The notes under the pieces are model-generated. The model saw only the letters and a list, made by a program, of their open reading frames with translations. It was not told the origin of the DNA and ran no database searches. Position numbers and translations under genes: made by a program. From JACMLX01 sp040384325 (GTDB lineage Bacteria; Gemmatimonadota; Gemmatimonadetes; Gemmatimonadales; Gemmatimonadaceae): a stretch of DNA of 64,000 bases. Within the stretch, counting starts at the first letter, position 1. Every line of letters begins with the position of its first letter. The stretch is from positions 1-64,000 of the forward strand of contig JAZKJL010000004.1 of NCBI GenBank assembly GCA_040384325.1, in the 5' to 3' direction. Below, one piece after another: positions 54,846 through 63,925 of this stretch.

Positions 54846-55846
54846 TGGTCGAGGTGGTCGATGCGGTGGTGATCGGCGGTGGACCGTGCGGGCTGGCAGC
54901 ATCGATCGCGATGCAGCGGGCCGGCCTGTCGAACGTGATCATCGAGCGCGACTGCCTGGTGAGCGGCATCGCGTCGTATCCCACCGAGATGACGTTCTTC
55001 TCCACCGCCGAGAAGATCTCGATCGGAGGCGTGCCGTTCTCGATCGCCACACCGAAGCCGACGCGCCGCGATGCGCTGGCGTACTACCGCACGGTGGCGC
55101 AGCACCATGGTGTGACGGTGCACCAGTACGAGACGGTGGAGCAGCTCGAACAGCTGGCCCCGGAGCGCTGGCGGGTGACGTCGCGCAACCGCTTCGGTGT
55201 CGCGCGGGTGCTGGAGACGCCGGCGGTGGTGATGGCGACTGGCTACTTCGGCCTGCCCAATCGACTCGGCGTGCCCGGCGAGGCGCTGCCGCACGTGCAT
55301 TACCGGTTCATCGAGGGTCATATGGCCTTCGACCAGGACGTGGTGGTGGTGGGTGGTGCGAATTCAGCGGTCGATGCGGCGCTCGAGCTCTATCGTGCCG
55401 GCGCGCGCGTCACGCTGGTGCACTTCGAGGACGCGCTCGACCCGAAGGTGAAGCCGTGGGTGCGGCCGGACATGGATGGCCGCGTGAAGGATGGCGCGAT
55501 CACGCTGCGCTTGAATGCGCGCGTGGTGTCGATCACCGGCGACGACGTGGAGATCGACGTGCAGGGCCGACGCGAACGGCTGCGCGCGCAGCACGTCTTC
55601 ACGATGCTCGGCTACATGCCGGAGACCGGATTGCTGCGGCAGGTGCAGGCCCCGATCGATGCCTTGACCGGCGTGCCTGCGCACGACCCGGTCACGATGG
55701 AGACACCGCTGGACGGGTTGTTCATCGCCGGCGTGCTGGCCTCGGGGTTCGACGCCAACAAGACGTTCATCGAGAACGGGCGCTTCCACGGTGACCTGAT
55801 CGTGGCGCGGATCCTCGAGAAACAGCAGCAGACCGCCGGTGTCTGA
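54845..55846 (+). CDS. ypdA: YpdA-type FAD/NAD(P)-dependent thiol-disulfide reductase (bacillithiol disulfide reductase family)
   Basis: 333 aa from ATG 54845; a GTG 3 nt earlier is an equal alternative. The N-terminal FAD site is VVIGGGPCGLAASIAMQRAG, in which the Cys follows GGGP as in YpdA/Bdr enzymes. The second dinucleotide site is VVVVGGANSAVDAALELYRAG. There is no thioredoxin-reductase CxxC, as expected for this family. It is thought to reduce bacillithiol disulfide. Whether this organism makes bacillithiol cannot be told here, as no bsh genes are present. It is coupled to purA and overlaps the next gene by 8 nt. Confidence 0.83.
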   Translation: MVEVVDAVVIGGGPCGLAASIAMQRAGLSNVIIERDCLVSGIASYPTEMTFFSTAEKISIGGVPFSIATPKPTRRDALAYYRTVAQHHGVTVHQYETVEQLEQLAPERWRVTSRNRFGVARVLETPAVVMATGYFGLPNRLGVPGEALPHVHYRFIEGHMAFDQDVVVVGGANSAVDAALELYRAGARVTLVHFEDALDPKVKPWVRPDMDGRVKDGAITLRLNARVVSITGDDVEIDVQGRRERLRAQHVFTMLGYMPETGLLRQVQAPIDALTGVPAHDPVTMETPLDGLFIAGVLASGFDANKTFIENGRFHGDLIVARILEKQQQTAGV

Positions 55847-56828
55847 ACCGGTACGAGGCGTGATCCAGTCGCGTCGTGCGTTCGTGGTGGCGTCAGGTAG
55901 CTGCGCGGCGCACCTGGCGCTCGCTGCTGCTTTCGCACCTGCAGTGCTGCGCGCGGCGTGGAGCGCACCGGTGTTCGGTGCGGTGGTGGCGCGCGAGCTG
56001 TGGGGGCGCCTCGAACGCGTGGCGGATGGGGTGTGGGCGCTGATCTCCGATCCGCTGAGCGGTGATCGCACCACGCTGGCCAACGGCGGCATCATCGCCG
56101 GGCGCAACGGCGTGATGGCGATCGAGGGGCTCTTCACCGCGCATGGCGCACGCTGGATGGCGTCGCAGGCGCGCCAGCTCACCGGTCGCTGGCCGACGCA
56201 CGTCGTGCTCACGCACCATCACGCCGATCATGCAAACGGCGTGGACGGATTCAAGGCCGACGGATTCCCGACGCAGGTGCTGGTGCGTGCCGAGACGCGT
56301 GACCAGGTGCTGACGAAGAACACACCACTGGTGGATTCGCGGACCGCGGCTCTGCGCGATGCGACGATCCTGTCGGCGACCGCCGAGACGGTGGTGGATT
56401 TGGGTGCACGCCGGGTTCGGATCGTGCCGCGCGCCGGTCACACGTCGAGCGACGTGAGCATCGAGCTCGATGACCCCAGCCTGGTGTTCACCGGTGACCT
56501 GGTGTGGAACGGGATGATCCCGAACTACGTCGATGCGCTGCCGACCGAACTGGCTCGGCAGGTGCGCGCGCTGAAACGCGACCGCACGACGGTCTACGTG
56601 CCGGGCCATGGTGCGATGGCCGATGCACCGGCCATCGATCGTTACCTGTCCGTACTCGGCGAACTCGAGAAGGCGGCGCGCGCTGCATTCGCGAAAGGCA
56701 CACCGGCGCCCGAGGCAGGGAAGGCGTTCACGCTGCCGGCATCACTGGGGCAATGGGCGTTGTTCGGCCCGACGTTCTATGAACGTGCGTTCGTGGCGTG
56801 GAATCGGGAGCTGTCCGCCGCGCGATGA
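55839..56828 (+). CDS. MBL-fold metallo-hydrolase with Tat-like signal
   Basis: 329 aa from the GTG at 55839, overlapping the ypdA-like stop by 8 nt. The N-terminus QSRRAFVVASGSCAAHLALAAAFAP resembles a twin-arginine signal. The metallo-beta-lactamase zinc motif is THHHADHANG, followed by the downstream His in AGHTSSD, the Asp in FTGDLVWNG, and a late GHG. Probably a periplasmic hydrolase. The family includes lactamases, glyoxalases and sulfatases, and the substrate is not deducible. The operon link with a thiol reductase suggests, but does not prove, a thiol-related role. Confidence 0.82.
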   Translation: MSEPVRGVIQSRRAFVVASGSCAAHLALAAAFAPAVLRAAWSAPVFGAVVARELWGRLERVADGVWALISDPLSGDRTTLANGGIIAGRNGVMAIEGLFTAHGARWMASQARQLTGRWPTHVVLTHHHADHANGVDGFKADGFPTQVLVRAETRDQVLTKNTPLVDSRTAALRDATILSATAETVVDLGARRVRIVPRAGHTSSDVSIELDDPSLVFTGDLVWNGMIPNYVDALPTELARQVRALKRDRTTVYVPGHGAMADAPAIDRYLSVLGELEKAARAAFAKGTPAPEAGKAFTLPASLGQWALFGPTFYERAFVAWNRELSAAR

Positions 56829-56855
56829 ACGACGGGGCCCTGCGGTCCCGTGACG

Positions 56856-58373
56856 TCACGGCACGTAGGCGCGCGTCCAGACGAGGATCACGGCGCAGGC
56901 ACCGTTGCCGCGATATTGTGCCGGTGCCTCGCTCGGGTTGCCGTAAACCTCGATGCCACCGACGCGGCGCACGGTGAGGATGTCGTCGATGCCTGTCAGC
57001 CCATCCTGCATGCGCTGCCCGTCCATGTAGGCGGTGGGTCGGCAGTTGCCGCGCCCCGAGATCAGCGGCCGCGTGGGATTGCTGCGATCGAATCCATTGC
57101 CACGCAGCGTCGGTGCGGTGACCAAGGCTTGCGCCACATTCAGCGCGCCGCGCTGCTCGATCGTGTTGCCATCCAGGAAGTAGCCGTTGCCGGCCGCGCG
57201 ACGCTTGAGGAAGCCGCTGCGATCGGTGGGCGCGACCACGTCCACCGCCGCCAGCGTGGCGATACGCGGACCAACGGAAACGGCGAGTCGCGCATCGCGG
57301 TCGGGACGCAGGTCAGCCGAGGTGCGCAGCGGCGCGAAGCCGATCGCGGTGACCTCGACCGCGCGTGTGCCAGCCGGCAGTCCGGTGATGCGGAAGGCGC
57401 CGAGTGTGTCGGTGGTCGCAGTGCGATCGGTGTCGACCACGTGCACGCGTGCGCCACTCACCGGTGAACCGTCAGCCGCGGTGACACGCCCATCGAGGCG
57501 CGCCGTGCCGGTGCGCTCCACTCGGCGTACCTGTGGCGCACCCGATGCGATGGGCGCCGCCGGTGGTGCGACGGCGGGTGTGCTGCCTGCCACGGTGCTG
57601 TCGCGCGCCGTGACGCTGGCGGCGCTGGCGCTGGCTCCACTGGCGGACGTTTCACCGCGGGTCGCGATCAGCAGGTTGCGGTGCACCAGCGGTGAGCGGG
57701 CATCGAAGGTGAGCTCGATCTCGCTGCTGGTGCCACGCGATGAGGCGGCATCACCGCTGCCGGCACGTGCGCTCACCAGCACCGGTGCGCCGGTCGGCAC
57801 GTTGCAGGCGACGAAGCGGCCGTCGGCACCGAACCTGGCGGTGGTCTGCATCATCGTGCGTCCCACACCGCCGCTGCCGAGTTGCACCTGCGCCCAGCGG
57901 ACAGTGACGATGCCGTCGCTGACGGGGGCATTGCTGGCGGCATCGAACACGCGCCCGATCACGGCGCCGGCGCTGTCCCGGCTGGCCCCGCAGAGCGACA
58001 GCACGAACGTCTGGCCACTCGGCAGCGCCAGGTCGGCGCGCAACACACGGATGCGCGGCGGCACGTCGAGCGTGCGTGAGACCGCATCCATGCCAAGTGT
58101 GTCGAGGCGCGGATGCTGGAAGCCGAGGGCGTAGGTGCCCGGTGCGACGCTGTCGATGCGATAGCGACCGATGGAATCGCTCGTGACGGTGCGACCGGCC
58201 GCCCACGGCGTGACGCTGGACACGAGCTGGATGGTCGCACCCGCGAGCGGTCGGCCAGAGAGGCTGTCGCGGACGAAGCCACTGACGATGGCCTGGGCGG
58301 GCAGGAGTCGAGCGCCCGAGACGAGCAGGGCGACCGTCAGCACGGTCCCACGACGGCACCACATCGATCCCAT
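56856..58373 (-). CDS. Secreted carboxypeptidase-regulatory-like protein with plug-like C-terminus (copy 1)
   Basis: 505 aa with signal peptide (VLTVALLVSGARLLPAQA). A first CarboxypepD_reg-like Ig domain (VSGFVRDSLSGRPLAGATIQLV ... YALGFQHPRLDTLGM) is followed by a middle beta region with two cysteines and a Ser/Ala-rich linker. A second regulatory-like domain (LDGRVTAADGSPVSGARVHV) comes next. The C-terminal ~120 residues resemble a TonB-receptor plug (GNTIEQRGALNVAQALVTAPTL ... GIDDILTVRRVGGIEVYGNPSEAPAQY), but no beta-barrel follows. GAGGAG lies 3 nt before the ATG. It is a tandem paralog of the next gene. Confidence 0.75.
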   Translation of the reverse strand: MGSMWCRRGTVLTVALLVSGARLLPAQAIVSGFVRDSLSGRPLAGATIQLVSSVTPWAAGRTVTSDSIGRYRIDSVAPGTYALGFQHPRLDTLGMDAVSRTLDVPPRIRVLRADLALPSGQTFVLSLCGASRDSAGAVIGRVFDAASNAPVSDGIVTVRWAQVQLGSGGVGRTMMQTTARFGADGRFVACNVPTGAPVLVSARAGSGDAASSRGTSSEIELTFDARSPLVHRNLLIATRGETSASGASASAASVTARDSTVAGSTPAVAPPAAPIASGAPQVRRVERTGTARLDGRVTAADGSPVSGARVHVVDTDRTATTDTLGAFRITGLPAGTRAVEVTAIGFAPLRTSADLRPDRDARLAVSVGPRIATLAAVDVVAPTDRSGFLKRRAAGNGYFLDGNTIEQRGALNVAQALVTAPTLRGNGFDRSNPTRPLISGRGNCRPTAYMDGQRMQDGLTGIDDILTVRRVGGIEVYGNPSEAPAQYRGNGACAVILVWTRAYVP

Positions 58374-58446
58374 TCGCTCCTCGGCAGGTCAGGTCACGCG
58401 GAGTGTACGATGTCGCACACCGGCGGAGGAATATACCCGACGCGAG

Positions 58447-59916
58447 TTATGGGACTTGGGCCTTGGTCCACACGACGACGGAGGCACACTGTGCGGCCAG
58501 GTTCTTCGTCGCGCCACTGGCGAAGGCCGGGCCGGTGTATTGCGGCGGTGCCTCGGACGAGTTGGCGTAGACTTCGATGGCGCCGATCTGCTTGATCCCG
58601 AGCATCCCGTCGATGTCGGCGAGCGACACCCGCAGTCCGTCGAGATAGAATCGCGGGCCGCAGCCGAAGCGCCCACCGATCGCGGGCTTGTTCGTCGTCG
58701 GGTCGATGCCCAGATACCGCAAACCCGGCACGTTGATGAGGGCCTCGCCGACGCTGAAAGCGCCTTTGCGTTCGATGTCGGCGGCGGTGAGGAAGGTGCC
58801 GGATGAGGTGCGCTTCCGTCGCGCGAACCCGGTGAGGTCACGATTGGTGCGCACCGTCACTTCATCCAGCGTCGCGACACGCTTGGTGGCGCGAAAGACC
58901 ACGCTCGCCTCGGCGCCCGACATCACGTCCACCGCCGTGCGCATCGGCACCAGGCCGAGTCCGATCATTTCGACGGTCTGGGTGCCTAACGGGAGACGCG
59001 TGAGGCGGAACGCCCCGCTGCTGTCAGTGACGCTCTCGGCGCCGGCTTCGCGCACCACCATGCGTGCTCCACGCACCGGTCGGCCATCGTCGTCGATGAC
59101 ACGGCCGGCGACGCGGCCAGCCCCGCGTCGGACCGTGGCGGCGCCGTGCCGCGCGCTGTCGAGTGCTGGTTCAGTCGGTACACTGTCGCGCAGTTCCGGC
59201 GCCACGAACAGGTCGCGATGCCGGAGCGGCGTGTCGTAGTCGAACGTCAGCTCCACGATGCCGCTGGTGATGCGCGGCTGCACCCAGGACGGATCCGTCA
59301 GCGTGCCGGCGACGGCTTGCACCTCGATCGGCCCATCGGTCGGCACGCCACAGGCGATGAAGCGGCCATCGTCGCGCACGGTCGCCGTGCGCTGGGCCTG
59401 ATCGTTGCGGACGCCGTCGGCACCCACGCTGAGCTCACCCCACCGGATCAGCACCGTGCCACTGCGGATCACGCTTCCATCACGCGCATCGAGCACACGC
59501 CCGAGCAGCAGGCCGCTGTTGTCGGCGCGTGCGCGGCAGAGCGTTCGAGCGAAGGTGCGGGCCGTCGGCAGCGCGAGGTCGGCGGTGATGCGTGCGCGCG
59601 AGGCCCGCACGTCCAGCGTGCGAACCACCGGGTCCATCCCGAGCGAGTCGAGCCGCGGGTGCTGGAAGCCGAAGTGGTAGGTGCCGGCATCCACCTGCGC
59701 GACGCTGAACCGGCCCAGCGAATCGGTGCGTGCGGAATACCCGGCCAGCCACGGCGTGCCGGTCGGCACGAGGTCCACCACGGCGCCGGCGAACGGCACG
59801 CCGGTGAGGCTGTCGCGCACCGTGCCCGTGACCAGCACCTGCGCCTGTGCCGACGCCAGCGGCAGCCATGCCAGCAGGCCGCCGAGAGCCTGCATCGTCG
59901 CACGAATCGGTCGCAT
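58447..59916 (-). CDS. Secreted carboxypeptidase-regulatory-like protein with plug-like C-terminus (copy 2)
   Basis: 489 aa with the same domain order as its neighbour: signal peptide (GGLLAWLPLASAQAQ), first regulatory domain (VTGTVRDSLTGVPFAGAVVDLV ... YHFGFQHPRLDSLGMD), cysteine pair (LCRARADN and FIACGVPTDG), second regulatory domain (VAGRVIDDDGRPVRGARMVV), then plug-like tail (TAADIERKGAFSVGEALINV, FYLDGLRVSLADIDGMLGIK, IEVYANSSEAPPQY) and no barrel. It is 73 nt upstream of copy 1 on the same strand, probably co-transcribed. Function is unknown; a surface or periplasmic binding role is likely. Confidence 0.75.
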   Translation of the reverse strand: MRPIRATMQALGGLLAWLPLASAQAQVLVTGTVRDSLTGVPFAGAVVDLVPTGTPWLAGYSARTDSLGRFSVAQVDAGTYHFGFQHPRLDSLGMDPVVRTLDVRASRARITADLALPTARTFARTLCRARADNSGLLLGRVLDARDGSVIRSGTVLIRWGELSVGADGVRNDQAQRTATVRDDGRFIACGVPTDGPIEVQAVAGTLTDPSWVQPRITSGIVELTFDYDTPLRHRDLFVAPELRDSVPTEPALDSARHGAATVRRGAGRVAGRVIDDDGRPVRGARMVVREAGAESVTDSSGAFRLTRLPLGTQTVEMIGLGLVPMRTAVDVMSGAEASVVFRATKRVATLDEVTVRTNRDLTGFARRKRTSSGTFLTAADIERKGAFSVGEALINVPGLRYLGIDPTTNKPAIGGRFGCGPRFYLDGLRVSLADIDGMLGIKQIGAIEVYANSSEAPPQYTGPAFASGATKNLAAQCASVVVWTKAQVP

Positions 59917-60105
59917 GTCGTGTCCCCGCCGCGAGTGGGTGTGCAGCTCCTACGCTGTCGGCCGCAGCGCCGTTCCACAAGAGAGCGGGCGGCGGCGTGA
60001 CGTCACGGGCCATTCCCGGGACCGCTAGCTTGCGCGGATCAGTGCACCCCATCCAGCCGCGGCGTCCGCCACGGCATCCAGGGGCGCCACACCAGAGGTC
60101 CGCCC

Positions 60106-61458
60106 ATGTCCGCCAGTGCCCATCCCGACGTGATGGACAAGCTCGTGTCGTTGTGCAAGCGACGCGGCTTCATCTTCCAGAGCTCCGAGATCTACGGCGG
60201 CACCGGCAGCGTGTGGGACTACGGCCCGCTGGGTGTGGAGCTGAAGAAGAACCTGAAGGATCTCTGGTGGACCAGCATGGTGCGGATGCGCGACGACGTC
60301 GAAGGCCTCGACGCGGCGATCCTGATGCACCCGAAGACGTGGGAAGCCAGCGGGCACGTGGCCGGCTTCACCGATCCGCTGGTGGACTGCAAGGTGTGCA
60401 AGGGTCGCTTCCGCGCCGACAAGCTCGAGGACGCGCGCTGCCCGCAGAAGCCGAGCAAGCAGCCGGGCCAGCATGACGCCTGTCAGCTCACCGAGCCGCG
60501 CATGTTCAACCTCATGTTCAAGACGTTCATGGGGCCGGTGGAGGAGAGCGCGAGCACCGTGTACCTGCGACCGGAAACGGCGCAGGGCATCTTCGTGAAC
60601 TTCCTCAACGTGCAGCAGAGCTGCCGACAGAAGGTGCCGTTCGGCATCGCGCAGATCGGCAAGGCGTTCCGCAATGAGATCACGCCCGGCAACTTCATCT
60701 TCCGCACCCGCGAGTTCGAGCAGATGGAGATGCAGTTCTTCGTCGAGCCGGGCACCGACATGGAGCACTTCGAGCGGTGGAAGGCGGACCGCATGGCGTG
60801 GCACCAGTCACTCGGCTTGTCGGCCGATCGGCTGCAGTATCACCAGCACGATGCCGGCGAGCTGGCGCACTACGCGCGCGCAGCCTTCGACATCACCTTC
60901 GACTTCGGCGGCACGCTCGGCTTCCAGGAGATCGAGGGCATCCACAACCGTGGTGACTTCGACCTGTCGCAGCACCAGCAGTTCAGCGGCAAGAAGCTGG
61001 AGTACTTCGACCAGCAGGCCAACAAGCGCTACCTGCCGTACGTGATCGAGACGTCGGTGGGCGCCGATCGCACCACCCTCGCCACGCTGGTGAACGGCTA
61101 TCGCGAAGAGGCGGTGGCGGGTGAGGACGAAGGCCGCGTGGTGCTGGGCCTGCACCCGGCGCTGGCACCGATCAAGGCCGCGGTGTTCCCGCTCACCAAG
61201 AAGGACGGCCAGCCCGAGATGGCGACCAAGCTCGCCGACGAACTGCGTCGTGCCTTCCACACCGACTACGACGAGACGGGGAGCATCGGCAAGCGGTATC
61301 GCCGGCAGGACGAAGTGGGCACGCCGTTCTGCGTCACCATCGACAGCGAGTCGGCGAACGACCAGAGCGTGACGATCCGCGAGCGGGATTCGCTGGCGCA
61401 GGTGCGGGTGGCGATGGACCAGGTGCGCGGGTGGGTGCAGGGGCGGATCGCGGGGTGA
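60106..61458 (+). CDS. glyS: Glycyl-tRNA synthetase, dimeric class II type
   Basis: 450 aa, the alpha2 (eukaryote/archaea-like) form, not the bacterial alpha2beta2 enzyme. It shows SLCKRRGFIFQSSEIYGG, DYGPLGVELKKNLKDLWW, a cysteine cluster (VDCKVCKGR ... ARCPQKP), motif 2 YLRPETAQGIFVNF ... FRNEITPGNFIFRTREFEQME in pieces, and motif 3 within PALAPIKAAVFPL. The anticodon-binding domain is at the C-terminus. A TAGCTT -10-like box at 60026-60031 lies about 75 nt upstream. It is divergent from the regulatory-domain gene. Confidence 0.97.
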   Translation: MSASAHPDVMDKLVSLCKRRGFIFQSSEIYGGTGSVWDYGPLGVELKKNLKDLWWTSMVRMRDDVEGLDAAILMHPKTWEASGHVAGFTDPLVDCKVCKGRFRADKLEDARCPQKPSKQPGQHDACQLTEPRMFNLMFKTFMGPVEESASTVYLRPETAQGIFVNFLNVQQSCRQKVPFGIAQIGKAFRNEITPGNFIFRTREFEQMEMQFFVEPGTDMEHFERWKADRMAWHQSLGLSADRLQYHQHDAGELAHYARAAFDITFDFGGTLGFQEIEGIHNRGDFDLSQHQQFSGKKLEYFDQQANKRYLPYVIETSVGADRTTLATLVNGYREEAVAGEDEGRVVLGLHPALAPIKAAVFPLTKKDGQPEMATKLADELRRAFHTDYDETGSIGKRYRRQDEVGTPFCVTIDSESANDQSVTIRERDSLAQVRVAMDQVRGWVQGRIAG

Positions 61459-61482
61459 TTCGTCCGCGGAGTATCTGAACGG

Positions 61483-61512
61483 AGCACGGCGCCCCATCGC
61501 GGGCGCCGTGCT
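61483..61512 (+). terminator. Hairpin after glyS (repeat family, copy 1)
   Basis: AGCACGGCGCCC (61483-61494) pairs perfectly with GGGCGCCGTGCT (61501-61512) around CATCGC. It lies 24 nt past the glyS stop and lacks a T-run. A near-identical hairpin with the same ACGGAG flank occurs at 63038-63067. Confidence 0.55.
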
Positions 61513-61597
61513 GGCTTGATGGGGTCAGCGTCGGTGACGCTTGCGATTCCGCATGTCGGCAGCAGGTCGACACGATACGCGACGCGCAGGACGTCGA

Positions 61598-61627
61598 TTG
61601 CGAGTATTGGGCATCATGCGATAATAT
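61598..61627 (+). promoter_or_regulatory. Probable promoter of the propeller-like lipoprotein gene
   Basis: TTGCGA at 61598-61603 and TAATAT at 61622-61627, spacer 18 nt. The -10 stands out in GC-rich DNA and lies 65 nt before the chosen ATG. Confidence 0.55.
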
Positions 61628-61692
61628 GGCGCAACGGCTGACCGTCGAACGGCGGTACGGTGCGTCATGTATGTCCCTGTCACCTGAACCAG

Positions 61693-62910
61693 ATGATCTG
61701 CTTGCGTGTCATTGCTGCGCGCCTGACGGCAGCGGCCAGCCTCGCTGCCTTGATGGCGTGTTCGGACAGCACGGGTCCGGCGGGCGGCGCGGAGTTCTGG
61801 GAGTACGACCCCGCACTGCGAGGGTTGACCGGTGCGGTGGACGTGGTGCTGTCGCCCGACCTCATTCGCGTCACGACGTTCGGCGGAACGACGCATGCAG
61901 TCCTCGAGCCGGGAAGCGGGCGCGAAAAGTTCAGAATCTCCACGTCCGAGGGCGGGAGTCTCTACCGCGCAGGCCCGGTGGTGGTGCTTTACACGCAGAC
62001 CGGGCTGGATTCGGCCGCCAGTCGCGTGTACGACGCAGAGTCCGGCCGCGCACTCTTCACGGTGCCCAGCCATCCACTGGCGCGTGTATTCCTCGGAACG
62101 GCGGGTTCGGTTCTCGTCAGCTCGCTCGGCGACTCCCTCCTGATCGGGAATGATCGGAGCTCCGGCGTCGAAATCTGGCGGCGGCAGGTCGCAGGCGTGG
62201 CATGCACCACATTCTGCGGCGCATTCGCGCGGGTCGACGCCATCGGCGATGAACTGCTCCTGACACGCTTCACGAATCTCGCCTCCTACTTCATCCGCGT
62301 TACGCAGGCCGGTAGCGTGACTGTCGTCCCGACGTCGCGCGATGCGTTCCGCTTCGCGTCGACGCCGCTCTACGGGAGGCGTGCCTCGTCTACGGCACCG
62401 GTGGTCGTCGCGACGTCTTCCGGAGTAACGTCGCTCGACCCGACGACCGGTGCCACTATCTGGCGAACGCTGTACGAGTCGCTGGTACCCACCGGGTACT
62501 ACAGCCTGGCGTCGTCCTACAACGTCACGCAGGACGGGGCTTGGGTGACCGCCCGCATGCTCGATTCGGCTGGCACTGCTGCCGAACCGGCGCGTGAGAT
62601 CATCGTCAACGCCAATGACGGCTCTCGTGCGCGGGAACGACTCTTCCCCGGCGAAAGCGGGATCGAACTTCTTCGTGGTGCGTGCGCCACGTCCGGTCAG
62701 GTGCGGGTGCTGAGTGACCTGCGTCTGGAGTTCGTCGACGTGCCGACGGGCCGCAGCAGCAGGTCTGACCCCATCCCCGCGCTCGACTGGCTGCGTACGA
62801 TCCTCACGACCGGCGGCTTCTATCGAAATACGGCCCTCATCACCGGTCGCCACATCATTGTCCACGACCAGTTCGCGCAGAAGGTGCGAGGGGTCCGCTG
62901 CGCGATCTGA
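61693..62910 (+). CDS. Lipoprotein with PQQ/beta-propeller-like repeats
   Basis: 405 aa from ATG 61693, which starts a lipoprotein signal (LTAAASLAALMAC, Cys then SDSTGP); an upstream ATG at 61660 is less likely. The mature part alternates hydrophobic strands with motifs such as SGVEIWRRQV and TGATIWRTLYESL, as in PQQ-binding-like (BamB-type) propellers. Six cysteines or so, including ACTTFCG and C-terminal VRCAI, could form disulfides. No catalytic residues are recognised. A good promoter lies upstream and a hairpin follows. Confidence 0.7.
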   Translation: MICLRVIAARLTAAASLAALMACSDSTGPAGGAEFWEYDPALRGLTGAVDVVLSPDLIRVTTFGGTTHAVLEPGSGREKFRISTSEGGSLYRAGPVVVLYTQTGLDSAASRVYDAESGRALFTVPSHPLARVFLGTAGSVLVSSLGDSLLIGNDRSSGVEIWRRQVAGVACTTFCGAFARVDAIGDELLLTRFTNLASYFIRVTQAGSVTVVPTSRDAFRFASTPLYGRRASSTAPVVVATSSGVTSLDPTTGATIWRTLYESLVPTGYYSLASSYNVTQDGAWVTARMLDSAGTAAEPAREIIVNANDGSRARERLFPGESGIELLRGACATSGQVRVLSDLRLEFVDVPTGRSSRSDPIPALDWLRTILTTGGFYRNTALITGRHIIVHDQFAQKVRGVRCAI

Positions 62911-63037
62911 TGTCCGCGATGACCAGGCATCAGTCGGTTCGTTCGGCATTCGCGAACCAGCAAATGATCGTGCCGTGCCCGATCGAGCCGGCCGCGTTCG
63001 CGAGACATGTTCGATCGACATTGACCTATCGAAACGG

Positions 63038-63067
63038 AGAACGGCGCCCAATCACGGGCGCCGTTCT
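63038..63067. terminator. Hairpin between convergent genes (repeat family, copy 2)
   Basis: AGAACGGCGCCC (63038-63049) pairs with GGGCGCCGTTCT (63056-63067) around AATCAC. It lies between the lipoprotein gene and the convergent DUF1269 gene and closely matches the hairpin at 61483-61512, including the ACGGAG flank. Confidence 0.55.
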
Positions 63068-63091
63068 GCATTCCACCTCATCGCGCGACGC

Positions 63092-63562
63092 TTACCCGCG
63101 CTTCATCGTCGCCATCGCCGCCGCCAGGTCGGTCTCCTGGCTGGTGCCCAGCACCGTGCCACCGGCCTGCGCGATCACGTCACTGGCACGCTGCACACCC
63201 GCTTCGTCCACCAGTGCGACCAGCATCGAGGTGTTGGTGGTCAACCCCTCGCCCATCTGCTTGAGCAGCGGATCGGGGAAGCCGAGGTCGATGAAGTAGG
63301 CCGCCAACGCACCGCCAGCGGCCAGCGTGATCGTGCCGACGCCAGGCAACAGCAGGCCGGCGATCGCACCCACCAGCGCGCTCTTGCCGATGCCCCAGTC
63401 CTGCGTCTCGTTGAACTCCACCTTGCCGTTCGCATCACGCGTCACGATCGCCACGTTGCCCAAGCTCACCGGTGCGGCCTTCAACAGGTGCAAGGCGGCG
63501 TCGGCGCCACCCGGGGTTTCAAAGCTGGAGATGAGGATCCTGCGCGAGGCCTGTGCGTCCAT
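63092..63562 (-). CDS. DUF1269 family protein
   Basis: 156 aa. N-terminal ferredoxin-like strands (ILISSFETPGGADAALHLLK) are followed by a Gly-rich hydrophobic helix pair (WGIGKSALVGAIAGLLLPGVG, LAAGGALAAYFIDLGF) and a C-terminal region (LVALVDEAGVQRASDVIAQAGG). This is the layout of DUF1269 membrane-associated proteins, often linked to stress, but the function is unknown. It is divergent from the CDGSH gene, 45 nt away. Confidence 0.82.
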   Translation of the reverse strand: MDAQASRRILISSFETPGGADAALHLLKAAPVSLGNVAIVTRDANGKVEFNETQDWGIGKSALVGAIAGLLLPGVGTITLAAGGALAAYFIDLGFPDPLLKQMGEGLTTNTSMLVALVDEAGVQRASDVIAQAGGTVLGTSQETDLAAAMATMKRG

Positions 63563-63607
63563 GTCTGCTCCGTGGTAGTGAGGTCTGCCACAAGGTAAAT
63601 TGCCGAG

Positions 63608-63820
63608 ATGGATGTAGCAGACGAGACCACTACGAACGATGTGCGCATTCGGTTACGACACAACGGACCGCTGGTGCTGCAGGGTCCGGTGCGCGTCGTC
63701 GGTGCGGACGGCTCGCTGATCCGCGAGGCGATGTCGATGGCGCTCTGCCGCTGCGGCGCGTCACGTGAATCGCCCTTCTGTGACGGATCGCATCGCGTGA
63801 CGGCCTTCCGCGACGACTGA
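63608..63820 (+). CDS. CDGSH iron-sulfur domain protein
   Basis: 70 aa. The [2Fe-2S]-binding motif CRCGASRESPFCDGSH (three Cys and one His) at about 47-62 is complete and of mitoNEET type. A ~40-residue N-terminal part carries beta strands (VRIRLRHNGPLVLQGPVRVV). It is probably a small redox or Fe-S transfer protein. A TAAATT box ends 6 nt before the ATG and no Shine-Dalgarno is seen, suggesting a leaderless message. Confidence 0.9.
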   Translation: MDVADETTTNDVRIRLRHNGPLVLQGPVRVVGADGSLIREAMSMALCRCGASRESPFCDGSHRVTAFRDD

Positions 63821-63925
63821 GCGAGCGCCGCGGCCGGCGACACCGTTCGCCGCCGTCGTCGCCACCGGTCTGGCCGATCCCCAGCGGCCATCCCAATTCG
63901 GCCCCGGCGGCCTAGATTTTCGGCC

